Part shown: one piece after another, positions 1 through 8,570 of the stretch | Numbering within the stretch: position 1 is the first letter of the stretch | How the letters are laid out: every line of letters begins with the position of its first letter | Source of the DNA: Confluentibacter lentus | GTDB lineage: Bacteria; Bacteroidota; Bacteroidia; Flavobacteriales; Flavobacteriaceae | Assembly (NCBI RefSeq): GCF_002806995.1 | Contig: NZ_NIHE01000003.1 | Coordinates: 186,001 to 250,000 of the forward strand | Reading direction: 5' to 3' | Length of the DNA stretch: 64,000 nucleotides | Notes under the pieces: generated by a model | Seen by the model: only the letters and a program-made list of their open reading frames with translations | Told to the model about the DNA's origin: nothing | The model's database searches: none | Made by a program: the position numbers and the translations under genes

Positions 1-1
1 T

Positions 2-679
2 GAAGGCTCTTTGGAGCGTTTAGGTGTTGATTCTTTAGATTTGTTACAACTGCATTGTATACCACCACATTATTTAAAAGAAGGAAGCATTTTTAATTGG
101 CTTCGCGATTTACAAAAAGAAGGCCTCATTAAACATTTTGGCGCTAGCGTTGAAACCGTTGAAGAAGGTCTTGTTTGTATGGAACAAGAAGGCTTATTGT
201 CACTACAAGTCATTTTTAATATTTTCAGGCAAAAATTGGTGACCGGATTATTTCCGCAAGCGGAAGCTAAAGGTGTTGGTATTATTGTGCGATTGCCATT
301 GGCAAGCGGCTTATTATCAGGTAAATTTGATGCTAAAACAACATTTGCAGCAGACGACCATAGAAATTTTAATCGAAACGGGGAGGCGTTTAATGTCGGC
401 GAAACTTTTGCAGGCTTGCCTTTTGAAAAAGGTTTGGAGCTGGTAGAGCGCATTAAAAAGAATGTATTGCCAAATAATTTGACTATGACACAATTGGCGT
501 TGCGTTGGATACTAGATCATAAAGCGGTTAGCACGATCATTCCAGGTGCGAGTTCACCAAAACAAGTCATTTCCAATGCTGAAGTTTCTAATTTACTGGC
601 CTTGTCGCCAGAAGCATATGCTACCTTAACAGCGTTGTATAAAACAGAAATACACGATTACATTCGTGGAGGGTATTAA
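2..679 (+). CDS. Aldo/keto reductase, 5'-truncated by the window edge
   Basis: C-terminal part of an NADPH-dependent aldo/keto reductase. The reading frame is open from base 2, so the start and the N-terminal third, which carries the catalytic Asp, Tyr and Lys, lie outside the window. Visible family marks are the SLERLGVD-LDLLQLH segment (the barrel strand ending in the substrate-site His), an HFGAS segment, and the C-terminal NADP-binding part with TIIPGASSPKQV. The TTG at base 11 would be a possible start, but the family match runs through it, so the gene is partial rather than short. The stop is followed 11 bp later by the convergent stop of the next gene. The family assignment is secure; the substrate is unknown. 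Confidence 0.9.
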   Translation, partial: EGSLERLGVDSLDLLQLHCIPPHYLKEGSIFNWLRDLQKEGLIKHFGASVETVEEGLVCMEQEGLLSLQVIFNIFRQKLVTGLFPQAEAKGVGIIVRLPLASGLLSGKFDAKTTFAADDHRNFNRNGEAFNVGETFAGLPFEKGLELVERIKKNVLPNNLTMTQLALRWILDHKAVSTIIPGASSPKQVISNAEVSNLLALSPEAYATLTALYKTEIHDYIRGGY

Positions 680-690
680 AAAACAATAGA

Positions 691-2754
691 TTATTTTGCT
701 TTTTTCCTTTGGGTATACCAAAATATCAAAAGGACGATAGTAATAATGATACCAATTATAAATAATAATTTTGCAATTGCAACAATGCCATCAAAAAGGA
801 TATTACTGCCATTAGATATTGAGGCCATATTCGAGAAATTTTTAGGAATATAAATCATGTATGCCGTGGTCTGATCTACTTTTTTGGCATCTTGGTTGTA
901 TATTCTAAACTCATCTTGAGTAATATGATCTTTTAGTGTTTTTAGATAATAATTAAGGTTGATGGTTTTTTCTTTTCTATCATAGTCAACTTTCCATTCA
1001 TAATAAAACCCTGGAGAGGTTACAAATAATTTTTCATTTTTAATTCCCCAATCGGTTGGTAATTTAATTTTAATTTGATGTTCCCTGGTTATAGGATAAA
1101 CGATGGCTAATTCGGAATTTCTTTTATCATTGTTAGGAAGGTATAACGAGTTTAGAAGACTACTAGGTATAAAGGTTGCAGAAATATGATCGGTTTTTTC
1201 GGCCATGGGTTGCCAAATACTATCCAGTTTGTATTCTTCATATATTTTGAATGTATTTAAGTTTAATTTGTCCTCAAATTGAGGTGCTTTTAATGAAGAT
1301 ACATTATAATAATAGTTTGAATAGAATTTTTCATATTCCTTTTGAATGGAGTTAATACTATTGCTTTTATAATAGTTTCGCATATTGTCTGCTTCTCCAC
1401 CATGATAAATAGTAACAACTTTTAATCTAGCGCCTTTGCCAATACTATCAATCGTATATTCCTCAAATGTTTCAATTTTATTTTCTGAATACAGTTTAAT
1501 GTCATCAAAAGAGTCATTGCCCTTTTTAAGAACTAAGCCATGTGCATAGTCGGGAAAGTGTGTGCTGTCATAATATCCGCCTTGGTTTGTAATTGTAGGA
1601 TCATACCAACGTTCGCTGCCATCAATTACTTTTACAACACAATGGTCAAAAATTTTAGGAGAGGGGAGTAAATCCTTAATGGTTTGCTTTAAATACGTAT
1701 TTACAAACATCGGGTAGGCTTCAATACCCATTTTGCTTAGCATATTTACCATGAGCAAACTTTTGTCTTTACAATCTCCAAACCGTTGTTTAAATACTTG
1801 ATTGGGAGAAAAAGGTTTGTAGCTTCCAATACCATTTTCTAGGCCTAAATATCTAATTTCATTTTGTACAAAATTTAATGTAGCCTTTATTTTTTCACCA
1901 TTTGTTTCGTAGGCAGCATTAATTTCATCAATTTTTGCTTGTAATTCGGTGTCGACTTTTTCATCAATTTTGTAAATATCCAATCCCCAATCTACCACCT
2001 CTTTCCATGAATTAAATTCACTTACAAAGACGGTTTCATACATTAATTTCCAACCGGGAATATCATCTTCAAATTCTATTTTTTTTGTATTAGAAGCTTC
2101 CCATTCATATTTATTTAGATTGTTTACTTTAGATATAACGGGTTTGGCAGATGTATTGAACGCTTTATGGTTGAGTTTGTTTTTAGATAGAAGCGTTACA
2201 TGTATTTTTCCAATTGATTTAAAGTCGTTCAAGAAAAAATTAGTAGAGTAAATATTTTTATGTATAGGATTAAAGCCAATAATAGAGTATGAATAATCTA
2301 TAATATCGTCTGTTCTTACATCAGAAATATTCATGACTGCAGATAAAGCCCCATCGTATAAATGACTTTCGGCATTTAATTCACGTCGCATTACCTCAAT
2401 ATTTGAAATATTTAATTTATCAATAATCTCAGTATTTCTAATAATATGTATTTTATGGAATTTTAATTTTTGATAACTAGGGTCGTAGCTGATATTTATG
2501 GTAGAAGCATTTTGAATACCAACATTATCGGTTACTTTGGTTGTAACCCTATAAAAAACGGTTTGTTGGGGAACGTTAATTTGGGTATCATAAAGTAAGG
2601 TATGCGTTCCTTGGGATACGTCGTCAATATCAATGTCAGATTTGGAATAATGGATGTCATCTAACCACGAAGGCTCCATTTCTTTTGTTACTTGAGCATA
2701 TGTTGCTGTAGAAAAATATAAAAAAGCAATAAAGCCAATAATAAGGTTTCTCAT
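691..2754 (-). CDS. DUF3857 and transglutaminase-like domain protein, exported
   Basis: A 687-residue protein common in Bacteroidota. It starts with a signal peptide (about residues 1-20, ending in ATYAQ). A DUF3857 region follows (about 50-210), then a transglutaminase/papain-like core (about 270-390). The likely triad is Cys in RFGDCKDKS, His in FDHCVVKV and Asp in RWYDPT. After a beta-rich region, one hydrophobic segment near the C-terminus (about 655-680) is followed by basic QRKKAK. This suggests an envelope protein held by a C-terminal membrane helix. A TAACTTTG -7-like box lies at 2806-2813 on the minus strand. Members are proposed peptidases or cross-linking enzymes; the reaction here is unknown. 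The gene ends convergently with the aldo/keto reductase. Confidence 0.85.
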   Translation of the reverse strand: MRNLIIGFIAFLYFSTATYAQVTKEMEPSWLDDIHYSKSDIDIDDVSQGTHTLLYDTQINVPQQTVFYRVTTKVTDNVGIQNASTINISYDPSYQKLKFHKIHIIRNTEIIDKLNISNIEVMRRELNAESHLYDGALSAVMNISDVRTDDIIDYSYSIIGFNPIHKNIYSTNFFLNDFKSIGKIHVTLLSKNKLNHKAFNTSAKPVISKVNNLNKYEWEASNTKKIEFEDDIPGWKLMYETVFVSEFNSWKEVVDWGLDIYKIDEKVDTELQAKIDEINAAYETNGEKIKATLNFVQNEIRYLGLENGIGSYKPFSPNQVFKQRFGDCKDKSLLMVNMLSKMGIEAYPMFVNTYLKQTIKDLLPSPKIFDHCVVKVIDGSERWYDPTITNQGGYYDSTHFPDYAHGLVLKKGNDSFDDIKLYSENKIETFEEYTIDSIGKGARLKVVTIYHGGEADNMRNYYKSNSINSIQKEYEKFYSNYYYNVSSLKAPQFEDKLNLNTFKIYEEYKLDSIWQPMAEKTDHISATFIPSSLLNSLYLPNNDKRNSELAIVYPITREHQIKIKLPTDWGIKNEKLFVTSPGFYYEWKVDYDRKEKTINLNYYLKTLKDHITQDEFRIYNQDAKKVDQTTAYMIYIPKNFSNMASISNGSNILFDGIVAIAKLLFIIGIIITIVLLIFWYTQRKKAK

Positions 2755-2938
2755 AAATTACGACTATTTGTATAATGGTAAATGTAATTGTTTGTAGTTT
2801 ACTTACAAAGTTATTAAAGCAAAAAGCGTTTTTATTCGTTTATCTTTAATAGGCAATACATAATAATAACCCTTAAACCTCATTTTATTTTAACGCGATG
2901 AAATTCTGGAGTTTATTTATTGTCGTTTATTCAAAACT

Positions 2939-4243
2939 TCATTTTTGGGTTCTCTTTTTTTTAATTTCAGAGAGTTGCATGCCTTTTTCACGCATGAAAG
3001 AGTTATGTTTCGGACTCCCAATGATTTGTGAAGAATATATACCAGAATGGCCAGAAAAAAGATAAGCGGTAGAACATGCTAACGCCATAAAAACCCCTGA
3101 TTCAATGCCGAAGAGTTCTATGGCCATGACCGTACAAGCGATGGGAGTATTGGTTGCTCCTGCAAAAACAGCTACAAATCCCATGCCCGCAAGGAGTCCC
3201 ATTGGCAAAGGAATGAACCATATTAAGACATTTCCTAAAGTGGCTCCAATAAAGAATAAAGGCGTTACTTCACCACCTTTAAAACCAGCCCCAAGCGTAA
3301 ATGAGGTGAACAAAATTTTTAATAAAAAATCATAGGAGTTTAGGTCAACGCTAAAAGCATCAACAATGGTGGGGATTCCAAGTCCTATATATTTAGTCGT
3401 CCCCATAAAATAGATGGCAATGGCTAAAATGGTACCACCAATAAGGGGACGAAATGGGGGGTATTTTACTTTCTTATTAAAAAGATGACTCCAAAAATGT
3501 GTGGATTTTGAAAAAAGCATGGCTACAAGACCAAAAATGACTCCTGCCAATAAAGACCACAAAAGGTTTACAGGTGTCATTTCTGCAATAGAACTAATGT
3601 GATAATGGGTGTGCGAAACGTTCCAAATGTCACAAAAATAATTAGCAAAAACGGCAGCCATAAAACTGGGGATGATGGCATCTAAGCGTAATCTTCCTAA
3701 AATTAATACTTCCAAAGCAAAAATAGCACCTGCCAATGGTGTTCCGAAAACAGAAGCAAAACCAGCACTAATACCTGCGATTAAAACAATTTTTCTGTCC
3801 CGTTTTGAAAGTTTCAAAATTTTTGTAAACCTATCAGCAATAGCACCACCTATTTGAACGGCTGTTCCTTCACGACCAGCAGAACCACCAACCAAGTGTG
3901 TTAAAAGGGTCCCGAATAATACGAGCGGCGCCATTCTAAAAGGAATGATTTTTTTTGGTGTATGAAATTCTTCAAGCAATAAATTATTCCCTTTAACAAC
4001 ACTAGTTCCGAACAGATGGTAAGATAAACCTATGATAAAACCACCAATGGGTAATAAGGCAATTATCCATAAATGGGATTCTCTATAATTGGTTACCCAA
4101 TCTAAACTCAATAGGAAAAAAGCGGAGATAGAACCAGCAATAGCACCTATTAGCAAACAAATAAAGATCCATTTGAAAAGATATAATAGTAAGGGGATTT
4201 GCTCAAATGAGAATAAAAACTTCTTTATTTTTGTTTTGTTCAT
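2939..4243 (-). CDS. CLC-type fluoride/proton antiporter (CLC-F, EriC-F clade)
   Basis: A 434-residue polytopic membrane protein of the CLC family, probably the fluoride-exporting branch. The chloride-type GSGIP motif is replaced by GNNLLLEE (about residue 85). The gating-Glu loop reads GREGTAVQIGG (about residue 123), and the usual GIFAP is replaced by GGEVTPLFFIG, as known for CLC-F proteins. A fluoride riboswitch lies directly upstream, which supports fluoride as substrate; the role would be detoxification by proton-coupled export across the inner membrane. I chose the ATG at 4243 (MNKTKIKKF). The longer frame from 4282 would begin inside the riboswitch leader and adds 13 residues that do not look like CLC sequence. 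The promoter is at 4349-4378. Confidence 0.92.
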   Translation of the reverse strand: MNKTKIKKFLFSFEQIPLLLYLFKWIFICLLIGAIAGSISAFFLLSLDWVTNYRESHLWIIALLPIGGFIIGLSYHLFGTSVVKGNNLLLEEFHTPKKIIPFRMAPLVLFGTLLTHLVGGSAGREGTAVQIGGAIADRFTKILKLSKRDRKIVLIAGISAGFASVFGTPLAGAIFALEVLILGRLRLDAIIPSFMAAVFANYFCDIWNVSHTHYHISSIAEMTPVNLLWSLLAGVIFGLVAMLFSKSTHFWSHLFNKKVKYPPFRPLIGGTILAIAIYFMGTTKYIGLGIPTIVDAFSVDLNSYDFLLKILFTSFTLGAGFKGGEVTPLFFIGATLGNVLIWFIPLPMGLLAGMGFVAVFAGATNTPIACTVMAIELFGIESGVFMALACSTAYLFSGHSGIYSSQIIGSPKHNSFMREKGMQLSEIKKKRTQK

Positions 4244-4285
4244 TTTGCCTTGAATACATGTTCCTACAGTGGCATGAGCCATTAA

Positions 4286-4340
4286 AAGTAGAAGTCATCA
4301 GCTCCAGTTGGAGCGGTTTAAGGCAGACCTCATTGCCAAT
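4286..4340 (-). promoter_or_regulatory. Fluoride riboswitch (crcB motif)
   Basis: Read on the minus strand, the leader contains GGCAATGAGGTCTGCC, then TTAAACC, a GCTCCAACTGGAGC hairpin, and TGATGACTTCTACT. This matches the known fluoride aptamer order: short P1 helix, conserved ATGAGG, P2 hairpin, then TGATG with a 3' strand pairing back to the 5' part. GAGGTC pairs with GACTTC here, where the Thermotoga aptamer has GAGGCC with GGCCTC, so the helix is kept by compensating changes. The element starts at about the predicted transcription start and precedes a CLC-F gene, its classical target. A small TGGC-TCAT-GCCA hairpin follows and may be part of the expression platform; the switching mechanism cannot be read. 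Confidence 0.9.
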
Positions 4341-4348
4341 ATGAAGTA

Positions 4349-4378
4349 CAAATATAAAATAAAATGAAAGCTTTACAA
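4349..4378 (-). promoter_or_regulatory. Promoter of the fluoride riboswitch/CLC-F unit
   Basis: Minus strand: TTG (4378-4376), a 19-bp spacer, then TATATTTG (4356-4349). This is a full match to the Bacteroidota -33/-7 consensus. Initiation about 6-8 nt downstream would place the aptamer at the very 5' end of the mRNA. Confidence 0.72.
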
Positions 4379-4438
4379 CAATTGGTATGTCAAATACCTG
4401 CTAATTGTTAAGCCGCAAGTATTTAAATTTCGAAACGT

Positions 4439-5011
4439 CTAAAATCCTTTAAAAACAGTCATTTTAATTGTTGGCCATTCCTCTTTCAACATACCATAAC
4501 AACAGCTACTTCGTTTAAAACCATCTAGCAGTAAGATGTCTTTACGTAAAATACCCTCCAATGTGGCACCTAGTTTTTCAACGGCTTTTCTGGAGCGCAT
4601 GTTCCGTTCATCAACCCTGAATTCTACTTTATCAAATTCCAAGTTTTCAAACGCATATTGCAACATTAAAAACTTCATGTGCATATTTAAACCAGTTCCT
4701 TGAAATTCGTTACCAATCCACGTCCAACCAATATGCATCACCTTGTTTTGCCAACTTATAAATCCGAAACGGGTACAACCAGCATAGGCGTTTGCTTCTT
4801 TGTCAAACACAATAAAAGGAATGCCGGTTTTATGGTAATAGTCATCAACAGCTGTTTGCACATAGTCTTTTAAATCTTCGGGTGTATCAATTTTACTGGG
4901 CGAATATTGCACCAAATTAGGTTGCTGGGCAATGTCGCTTAAGTGTTTGTAATTGCTTAAATCTAAAAGCGACAATTTTACACGTAGGTTTTCTAGAGTT
5001 GGTGCTTTCAT
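4439..5011 (-). CDS. GNAT-family N-acetyltransferase (RimJ/RimL-like)
   Basis: A 190-residue acetyltransferase of the GNAT fold, of the type that acetylates protein N-termini, spermidine or small amines. Typical segments are the central strand with GCTRFGFIS, the strand and turn before the acetyl-CoA site (MHIGWTWIGNEFQGTGLN), and the late KVEFRVDERNMRSRKAVEKLGATLEGILRK... region with the conserved Asn and the KLGA-EG signature of RimJ/RimL-like enzymes. The chosen start is the ATG at 5011; a TTG at 5044 would add 11 residues of low similarity. It is divergent from the menaquinone cluster, with 134 bp between the two coding starts. The substrate is unknown. Confidence 0.82.
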   Translation of the reverse strand: MKAPTLENLRVKLSLLDLSNYKHLSDIAQQPNLVQYSPSKIDTPEDLKDYVQTAVDDYYHKTGIPFIVFDKEANAYAGCTRFGFISWQNKVMHIGWTWIGNEFQGTGLNMHMKFLMLQYAFENLEFDKVEFRVDERNMRSRKAVEKLGATLEGILRKDILLLDGFKRSSCCYGMLKEEWPTIKMTVFKGF

Positions 5012-5088
5012 GGTTTTTATTTCTGTTTTTCGGTTATCGCTCAAGATAAACTCCGGCAGGAATCAATTATTATTTACACTAATTTTTT

Positions 5089-5118
5089 ATTGGGTTCGTT
5101 TGTCATTTTGTACTTTTG
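5089..5118 (+). promoter_or_regulatory. Promoter of the thioesterase-menF cluster
   Basis: TTG (5089-5091), a 19-bp spacer, then TACTTTTG (5111-5118). This is a good Bacteroidota promoter just upstream of the hotdog thioesterase gene, in the divergent gap to the acetyltransferase gene. Confidence 0.68.
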
Positions 5119-5123
5119 CAAAC

Positions 5124-5159
5124 ATGATTAAAAATACGATATTTTATGTCATTAACTAA
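5124..5159 (+). other. Possible 11-codon leader ORF overlapping the thioesterase start
   Basis: An ATG lies 5 nt after the -7 box at 5111-5118, so a transcript from that promoter would begin at or next to it. The frame encodes MIKNTIFYVIN and stops at 5159. It overlaps the thioesterase start (5146) in another frame. Whether it is translated is unknown. Confidence 0.3.
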
Positions 5160-5574
5160 AGAAATTGTTATTGCAAAAGCAAATGCTACCAGTAAAAATA
5201 CGTTGATGGAAACCCTTCAAATTGAGATTATTGATTATGGAGATGATTTTTTGGTAGCAAGGATGCCCGTAAACTCTAGAGTGCATCAACCTGATGGTGT
5301 TTTACATGGTGGCGCTACGGCAGCTTTGGCAGAAAGTGTTGGGAGTTTTGCATCTCATATTTTTATTGATACCGAAAAATTTTTTGTGCGTGGTACGGAG
5401 ATTACCGCAAATCATCTAAAAAGCATTAAGGAAGGTTTTATTTATGCTAAAGCAACCTTTATCCATAAAGGAAGAACTACGCAATTGCTGGATATACGTG
5501 TGACCGATGAAGCCGATAATTTAATAGCCGTTTGTAAATTATCGACTATTTCATTACCAAAAAACAATAGTTAA
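5146..5574 (+). CDS. PaaI-type hotdog acyl-CoA thioesterase, candidate DHNA-CoA hydrolase (MenI role)
   Basis: A 142-residue single hotdog domain. The PaaI/YdiI-type signature is clear: HQPDGVLHGGATAALAESVGS, with the conserved HGG and the downstream Glu of the long central helix. GRTTQLLDIRVTDE forms a later strand. It would hydrolyse an acyl-CoA thioester in the cytoplasm. Its stop overlaps the menF start (TAATG), and menD follows, so the natural candidate substrate is 1,4-dihydroxy-2-naphthoyl-CoA of menaquinone synthesis. That is inference from position; phenylacetate-type or general housecleaning activity is also possible. The start at 5146 gives the usual family length. Confidence 0.82.
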   Translation: MSLTKEIVIAKANATSKNTLMETLQIEIIDYGDDFLVARMPVNSRVHQPDGVLHGGATAALAESVGSFASHIFIDTEKFFVRGTEITANHLKSIKEGFIYAKATFIHKGRTTQLLDIRVTDEADNLIAVCKLSTISLPKNNS

Positions 5575-6695
5575 TGGTTTTGAATAATTTTTTTAAGCGT
5601 ATTGAAACCCAATACAAAAATGCATTGCCCTTTGTTGCCTACCGAAAACCCAATAGCGCACTAGTTAATGCCCTATTTCAGAATGATGATGAACTTTACA
5701 TTGCTGAAACTTTTACAGAGAAGGGTTTTGTGTTTTCCCCGTTTGACGACAATGAAAGGACTGTTTTATTACCTTTAAATAATTCTGAAAAAATTGAGTT
5801 TGTTTTTGACGTTGCAGATGATAATCCATCGGAATATAAAACCAACGAAGCTTCGTCTGAAGATAAGTTAAATCATATAAACCTTATTAATAAAGGTATC
5901 GAAGCGGTTAAAAGTAATCAGTTTACCAAAGTTGTTTTATCAAGAAAAGAGACGGTTCTGCTTTTAGAAACCAATCCGATTTCAGTTTTCAAAAGACTTT
6001 TAAACACATATCCATTGGCATTTGTATATTGCTGGTACCATCCAAAAGTAGGTTTGTGGTTAGGAGCCACACCAGAAACATTACTGAAAATAGAAGGCAA
6101 TCGTTTCTCTATCATGGCATTGGCTGGAACCCAAGATTATAAAGGTACCACAAATGTTATTTGGAAAGACAAGGAAATAAATGAACAACAAATAGTAACG
6201 GATTTCATTATTGAACATTTGAAACCTTCAGTCGAAAATTTAAAAGTTTCAGAAATAGAAACCGTTAAGGCAGGGAGTTTACTGCATTTAAGAACCATGA
6301 TTTCTGCACAGTTAAAGCCAGAGACCTCTAATTTGAAACAACTTATTTTCGATTTACATCCGACGCCCGCCGTTTGTGGGTTTCCTAAGTCGGAATCCAA
6401 AACCTTCATTTTAGAAAACGAACATTATAATCGGGATTTTTATACGGGTTTTTTAGGAGAGCTCAATTTCGAAACGAACATCGCTCCAAGGTCTTCCAAA
6501 AAGAATATTGAAAACCGAGCATATACAATGGCCAAAAAGAGCACACAGCTCTATGTTAATTTAAGGTGCATGCAAATTCAAGGACACCATGCCCATATTT
6601 ACGTAGGTGGTGGTATTACGGAAACCTCAAACGCAGAAGCTGAGTGGGAGGAAACCGTTTCAAAATCTAAGATTATTAAAAATATTTTGCAATAG
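5574..6695 (+). CDS. menF: Isochorismate synthase
   Basis: A 373-residue chorismate-binding enzyme that converts chorismate to isochorismate, the entry to menaquinone. The N-terminal part is poorly conserved, as usual. From about residue 110 the family core appears: FTKVVLSRKETV, then WLGATPETLLK and FSIMALAGT, later DLHPTPAVCGFPK, then FYTGFLGELN and finally YVGGGIT-SNAEAEWEET near the C-terminus, which holds Mg2+ and chorismate ligands. The start ATG overlaps the stop of the thioesterase gene by one base, so translation is probably coupled. menD begins 49 bp after the stop and may also have its own promoter. Anthranilate or aminodeoxychorismate synthase is unlikely given the menD neighbour. 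Confidence 0.92.
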   Translation: MVLNNFFKRIETQYKNALPFVAYRKPNSALVNALFQNDDELYIAETFTEKGFVFSPFDDNERTVLLPLNNSEKIEFVFDVADDNPSEYKTNEASSEDKLNHINLINKGIEAVKSNQFTKVVLSRKETVLLLETNPISVFKRLLNTYPLAFVYCWYHPKVGLWLGATPETLLKIEGNRFSIMALAGTQDYKGTTNVIWKDKEINEQQIVTDFIIEHLKPSVENLKVSEIETVKAGSLLHLRTMISAQLKPETSNLKQLIFDLHPTPAVCGFPKSESKTFILENEHYNRDFYTGFLGELNFETNIAPRSSKKNIENRAYTMAKKSTQLYVNLRCMQIQGHHAHIYVGGGITETSNAEAEWEETVSKSKIIKNILQ

Positions 6696-6716
6696 GTTTT
6701 CTTAACTTCTATTTCT

Positions 6717-6724
6717 TACTTTTG
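6717..6724 (+). promoter_or_regulatory. -7 box upstream of menD
   Basis: TACTTTTG lies 20 nt before the menD ATG. No convincing TTG sits at 17-23 bp upstream, so this is only a partial promoter match. Confidence 0.4.
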
Positions 6725-6744
6725 TAGCTTAGATTAGATGGAAC

Positions 6745-8505
6745 ATGATTTACCCAAAAATCCCTCTTGCGCAAACGGTTATCCAACTTTGTAAAGCAAA
6801 GAAAATAAAGCATATTGTTATCTCACCAGGTAGCAGGAATGCACCCTTAACAATTGGATTCACAAACGATCCGTACTTTTCGTGTTACAGTATAGTGGAC
6901 GAACGTAGCGCTGCTTTTTTTGCTTTAGGAATGGCCCAAAAGTTACAACAGCCTACCGCAGTACTTTGTACGTCGGGAAGTGCTTTATTGAATTATTACC
7001 CAGCAATTTCTGAGGCGTATTATAGCGATATCCCTTTGGTGGTACTTTCAGCCGATAGACCTAAGCATTTAATTGGTATAGGCGATGGACAAACCATCAA
7101 TCAGAAAAATGTATTTGAAAACCATATTTTATTTTCTACCCATTTAAAATTGGATATCAAAGACGAAAATAACATCCCAGAGCATGAGGAATTGCCTATC
7201 ATGAAAAATATAGAAGATAAGCTGGAGCGTTTTCTAGGTTTTCAAAAAGATATTCAAACACATAATGAAATTGAGATTAATGAGGCTATTAACAATGCCA
7301 TCATCAATAAAGGTCCTGTTCACATTAATATTCCGTTTGATGAACCTTTGTATGAAACTGTTGGGAAATTAACCGTATCTCCAAAATCGGAGGACATTGT
7401 TTTAAAAAATAAACCTATAGATTCTTATATCATTCAAAGTTGTTTGGAGGATTGGAATTCGGCAGCTAAAAAAATGGTATTGGTAGGGGTTTGTAATCCA
7501 AACGAAGTGGAGCAAAAATGGCTGAATGAATTGGCAGAAGACAATAGTGTTATTGTGTTTACTGAAACGACATCCAACTTGCACCATGAAAGTTTTTTTC
7601 CTTCCATAGATCAAATTATTGCGCCACTAACCAAAGAGGAGCAAAAACAATTAAAGCCAGATATCCTCATAACGTTTGGTGGTTTAATAGTATCAAAAAA
7701 GATAAAAACATTCCTAAGAAAACACCAGCCCAAACAACATTGGCACATTGATAAAAAGTTGGCAAACGACACTTTCTTTTGTCTCACAAACCATGTTGAA
7801 GCGACACCGAATCAGTTTTTTGAGGCGCTATTGCCAAAAATTACGCATTATGTAAAGAGTAATTATCGTGATGTTTGGGCAGTAGTAAAACAAAAACGGT
7901 TGCAAAAGCACAAACAGTATTTAGCACAAATTCCATTTAGTGATTTAAAAGTGTTTGAGGTTATATTAAAATCCTTGCCAAAAAACTATATTTTACAGGT
8001 TGGGAATAGTTCTGCCATTCGCTATACACAGTTATTCAACATTGATAAAACCTTGGAAGTTTATTGCAATAGAGGCACTAGCGGCATTGATGGCAGTACG
8101 AGTACAGCTATTGGTTGTGCCGTAGTTAGCAAAAAGCCAACGGTTTTTATAACAGGTGATTTAAGTTTCTTTTATGATAGTAACGCCTTGTGGAATAATT
8201 ACATCCCTAAACATTTTAGAATTATAGTAATTAATAATCAAGGTGGTGGTATTTTTAGGATATTACCAGGTCATAAAAACAGCGACAATTTTGATGATTA
8301 TTTTGAAACAACGCACAACTTATCCGCTAAGCATCTGTGTAAAATGTATGGCATTGAATACCTAACTGCAAAAACAGTATTGCAAATAAAAGGTAAAATG
8401 CAAACGTTCTATTCAGATTCTGAAAGTCCGAAATTGTTAGAAATTTTCACACCAAGAACACTGAATGACGAAATTCTTTTAGAGTATTTTAATTTCATAA
8501 CGTAG
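6745..8505 (+). CDS. menD: 2-succinyl-5-enolpyruvyl-6-hydroxy-3-cyclohexene-1-carboxylate synthase
   Basis: A 586-residue thiamine-diphosphate enzyme that joins isochorismate and 2-oxoglutarate in menaquinone synthesis. The N-terminal Pyr domain has ISPGSRNAPLT and the DERSAAFFALGMA helix with the cofactor-activating Glu, then LCTSGSALLNYYPA. The middle domain includes the PLVVLSADRP segment. The C-terminal PP domain has NRGTSGIDGSTSTAIGCA and the cofactor-binding GDLSFFYDSNAL...NNQGGGIF stretch. Length and order match MenD. It follows menF in the same direction. The remaining men genes (menB, menC, menE, menA) are not in this window. Confidence 0.96.
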   Translation: MIYPKIPLAQTVIQLCKAKKIKHIVISPGSRNAPLTIGFTNDPYFSCYSIVDERSAAFFALGMAQKLQQPTAVLCTSGSALLNYYPAISEAYYSDIPLVVLSADRPKHLIGIGDGQTINQKNVFENHILFSTHLKLDIKDENNIPEHEELPIMKNIEDKLERFLGFQKDIQTHNEIEINEAINNAIINKGPVHINIPFDEPLYETVGKLTVSPKSEDIVLKNKPIDSYIIQSCLEDWNSAAKKMVLVGVCNPNEVEQKWLNELAEDNSVIVFTETTSNLHHESFFPSIDQIIAPLTKEEQKQLKPDILITFGGLIVSKKIKTFLRKHQPKQHWHIDKKLANDTFFCLTNHVEATPNQFFEALLPKITHYVKSNYRDVWAVVKQKRLQKHKQYLAQIPFSDLKVFEVILKSLPKNYILQVGNSSAIRYTQLFNIDKTLEVYCNRGTSGIDGSTSTAIGCAVVSKKPTVFITGDLSFFYDSNALWNNYIPKHFRIIVINNQGGGIFRILPGHKNSDNFDDYFETTHNLSAKHLCKMYGIEYLTAKTVLQIKGKMQTFYSDSESPKLLEIFTPRTLNDEILLEYFNFIT

Positions 8506-8570
8506 GAAATTATAATTATTTTCAAATAAAATTATATATTTATCTCTAATTTAACCCAATACTATTCATT

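Noticed and set aside
70-453. Minus-strand ORF opposite the aldo/keto reductase
   Set aside because: Shadow of the real gene; no family resemblance and composition typical of antisense frames.
6685-6724. TTTTG 27 bp upstream of the menD -7 box as a -33 element
   Set aside because: The spacing is outside the usual 17-23 bp; the same spacing at the CvfB-like and rlmD genes looks like coincidence in AT-rich DNA.
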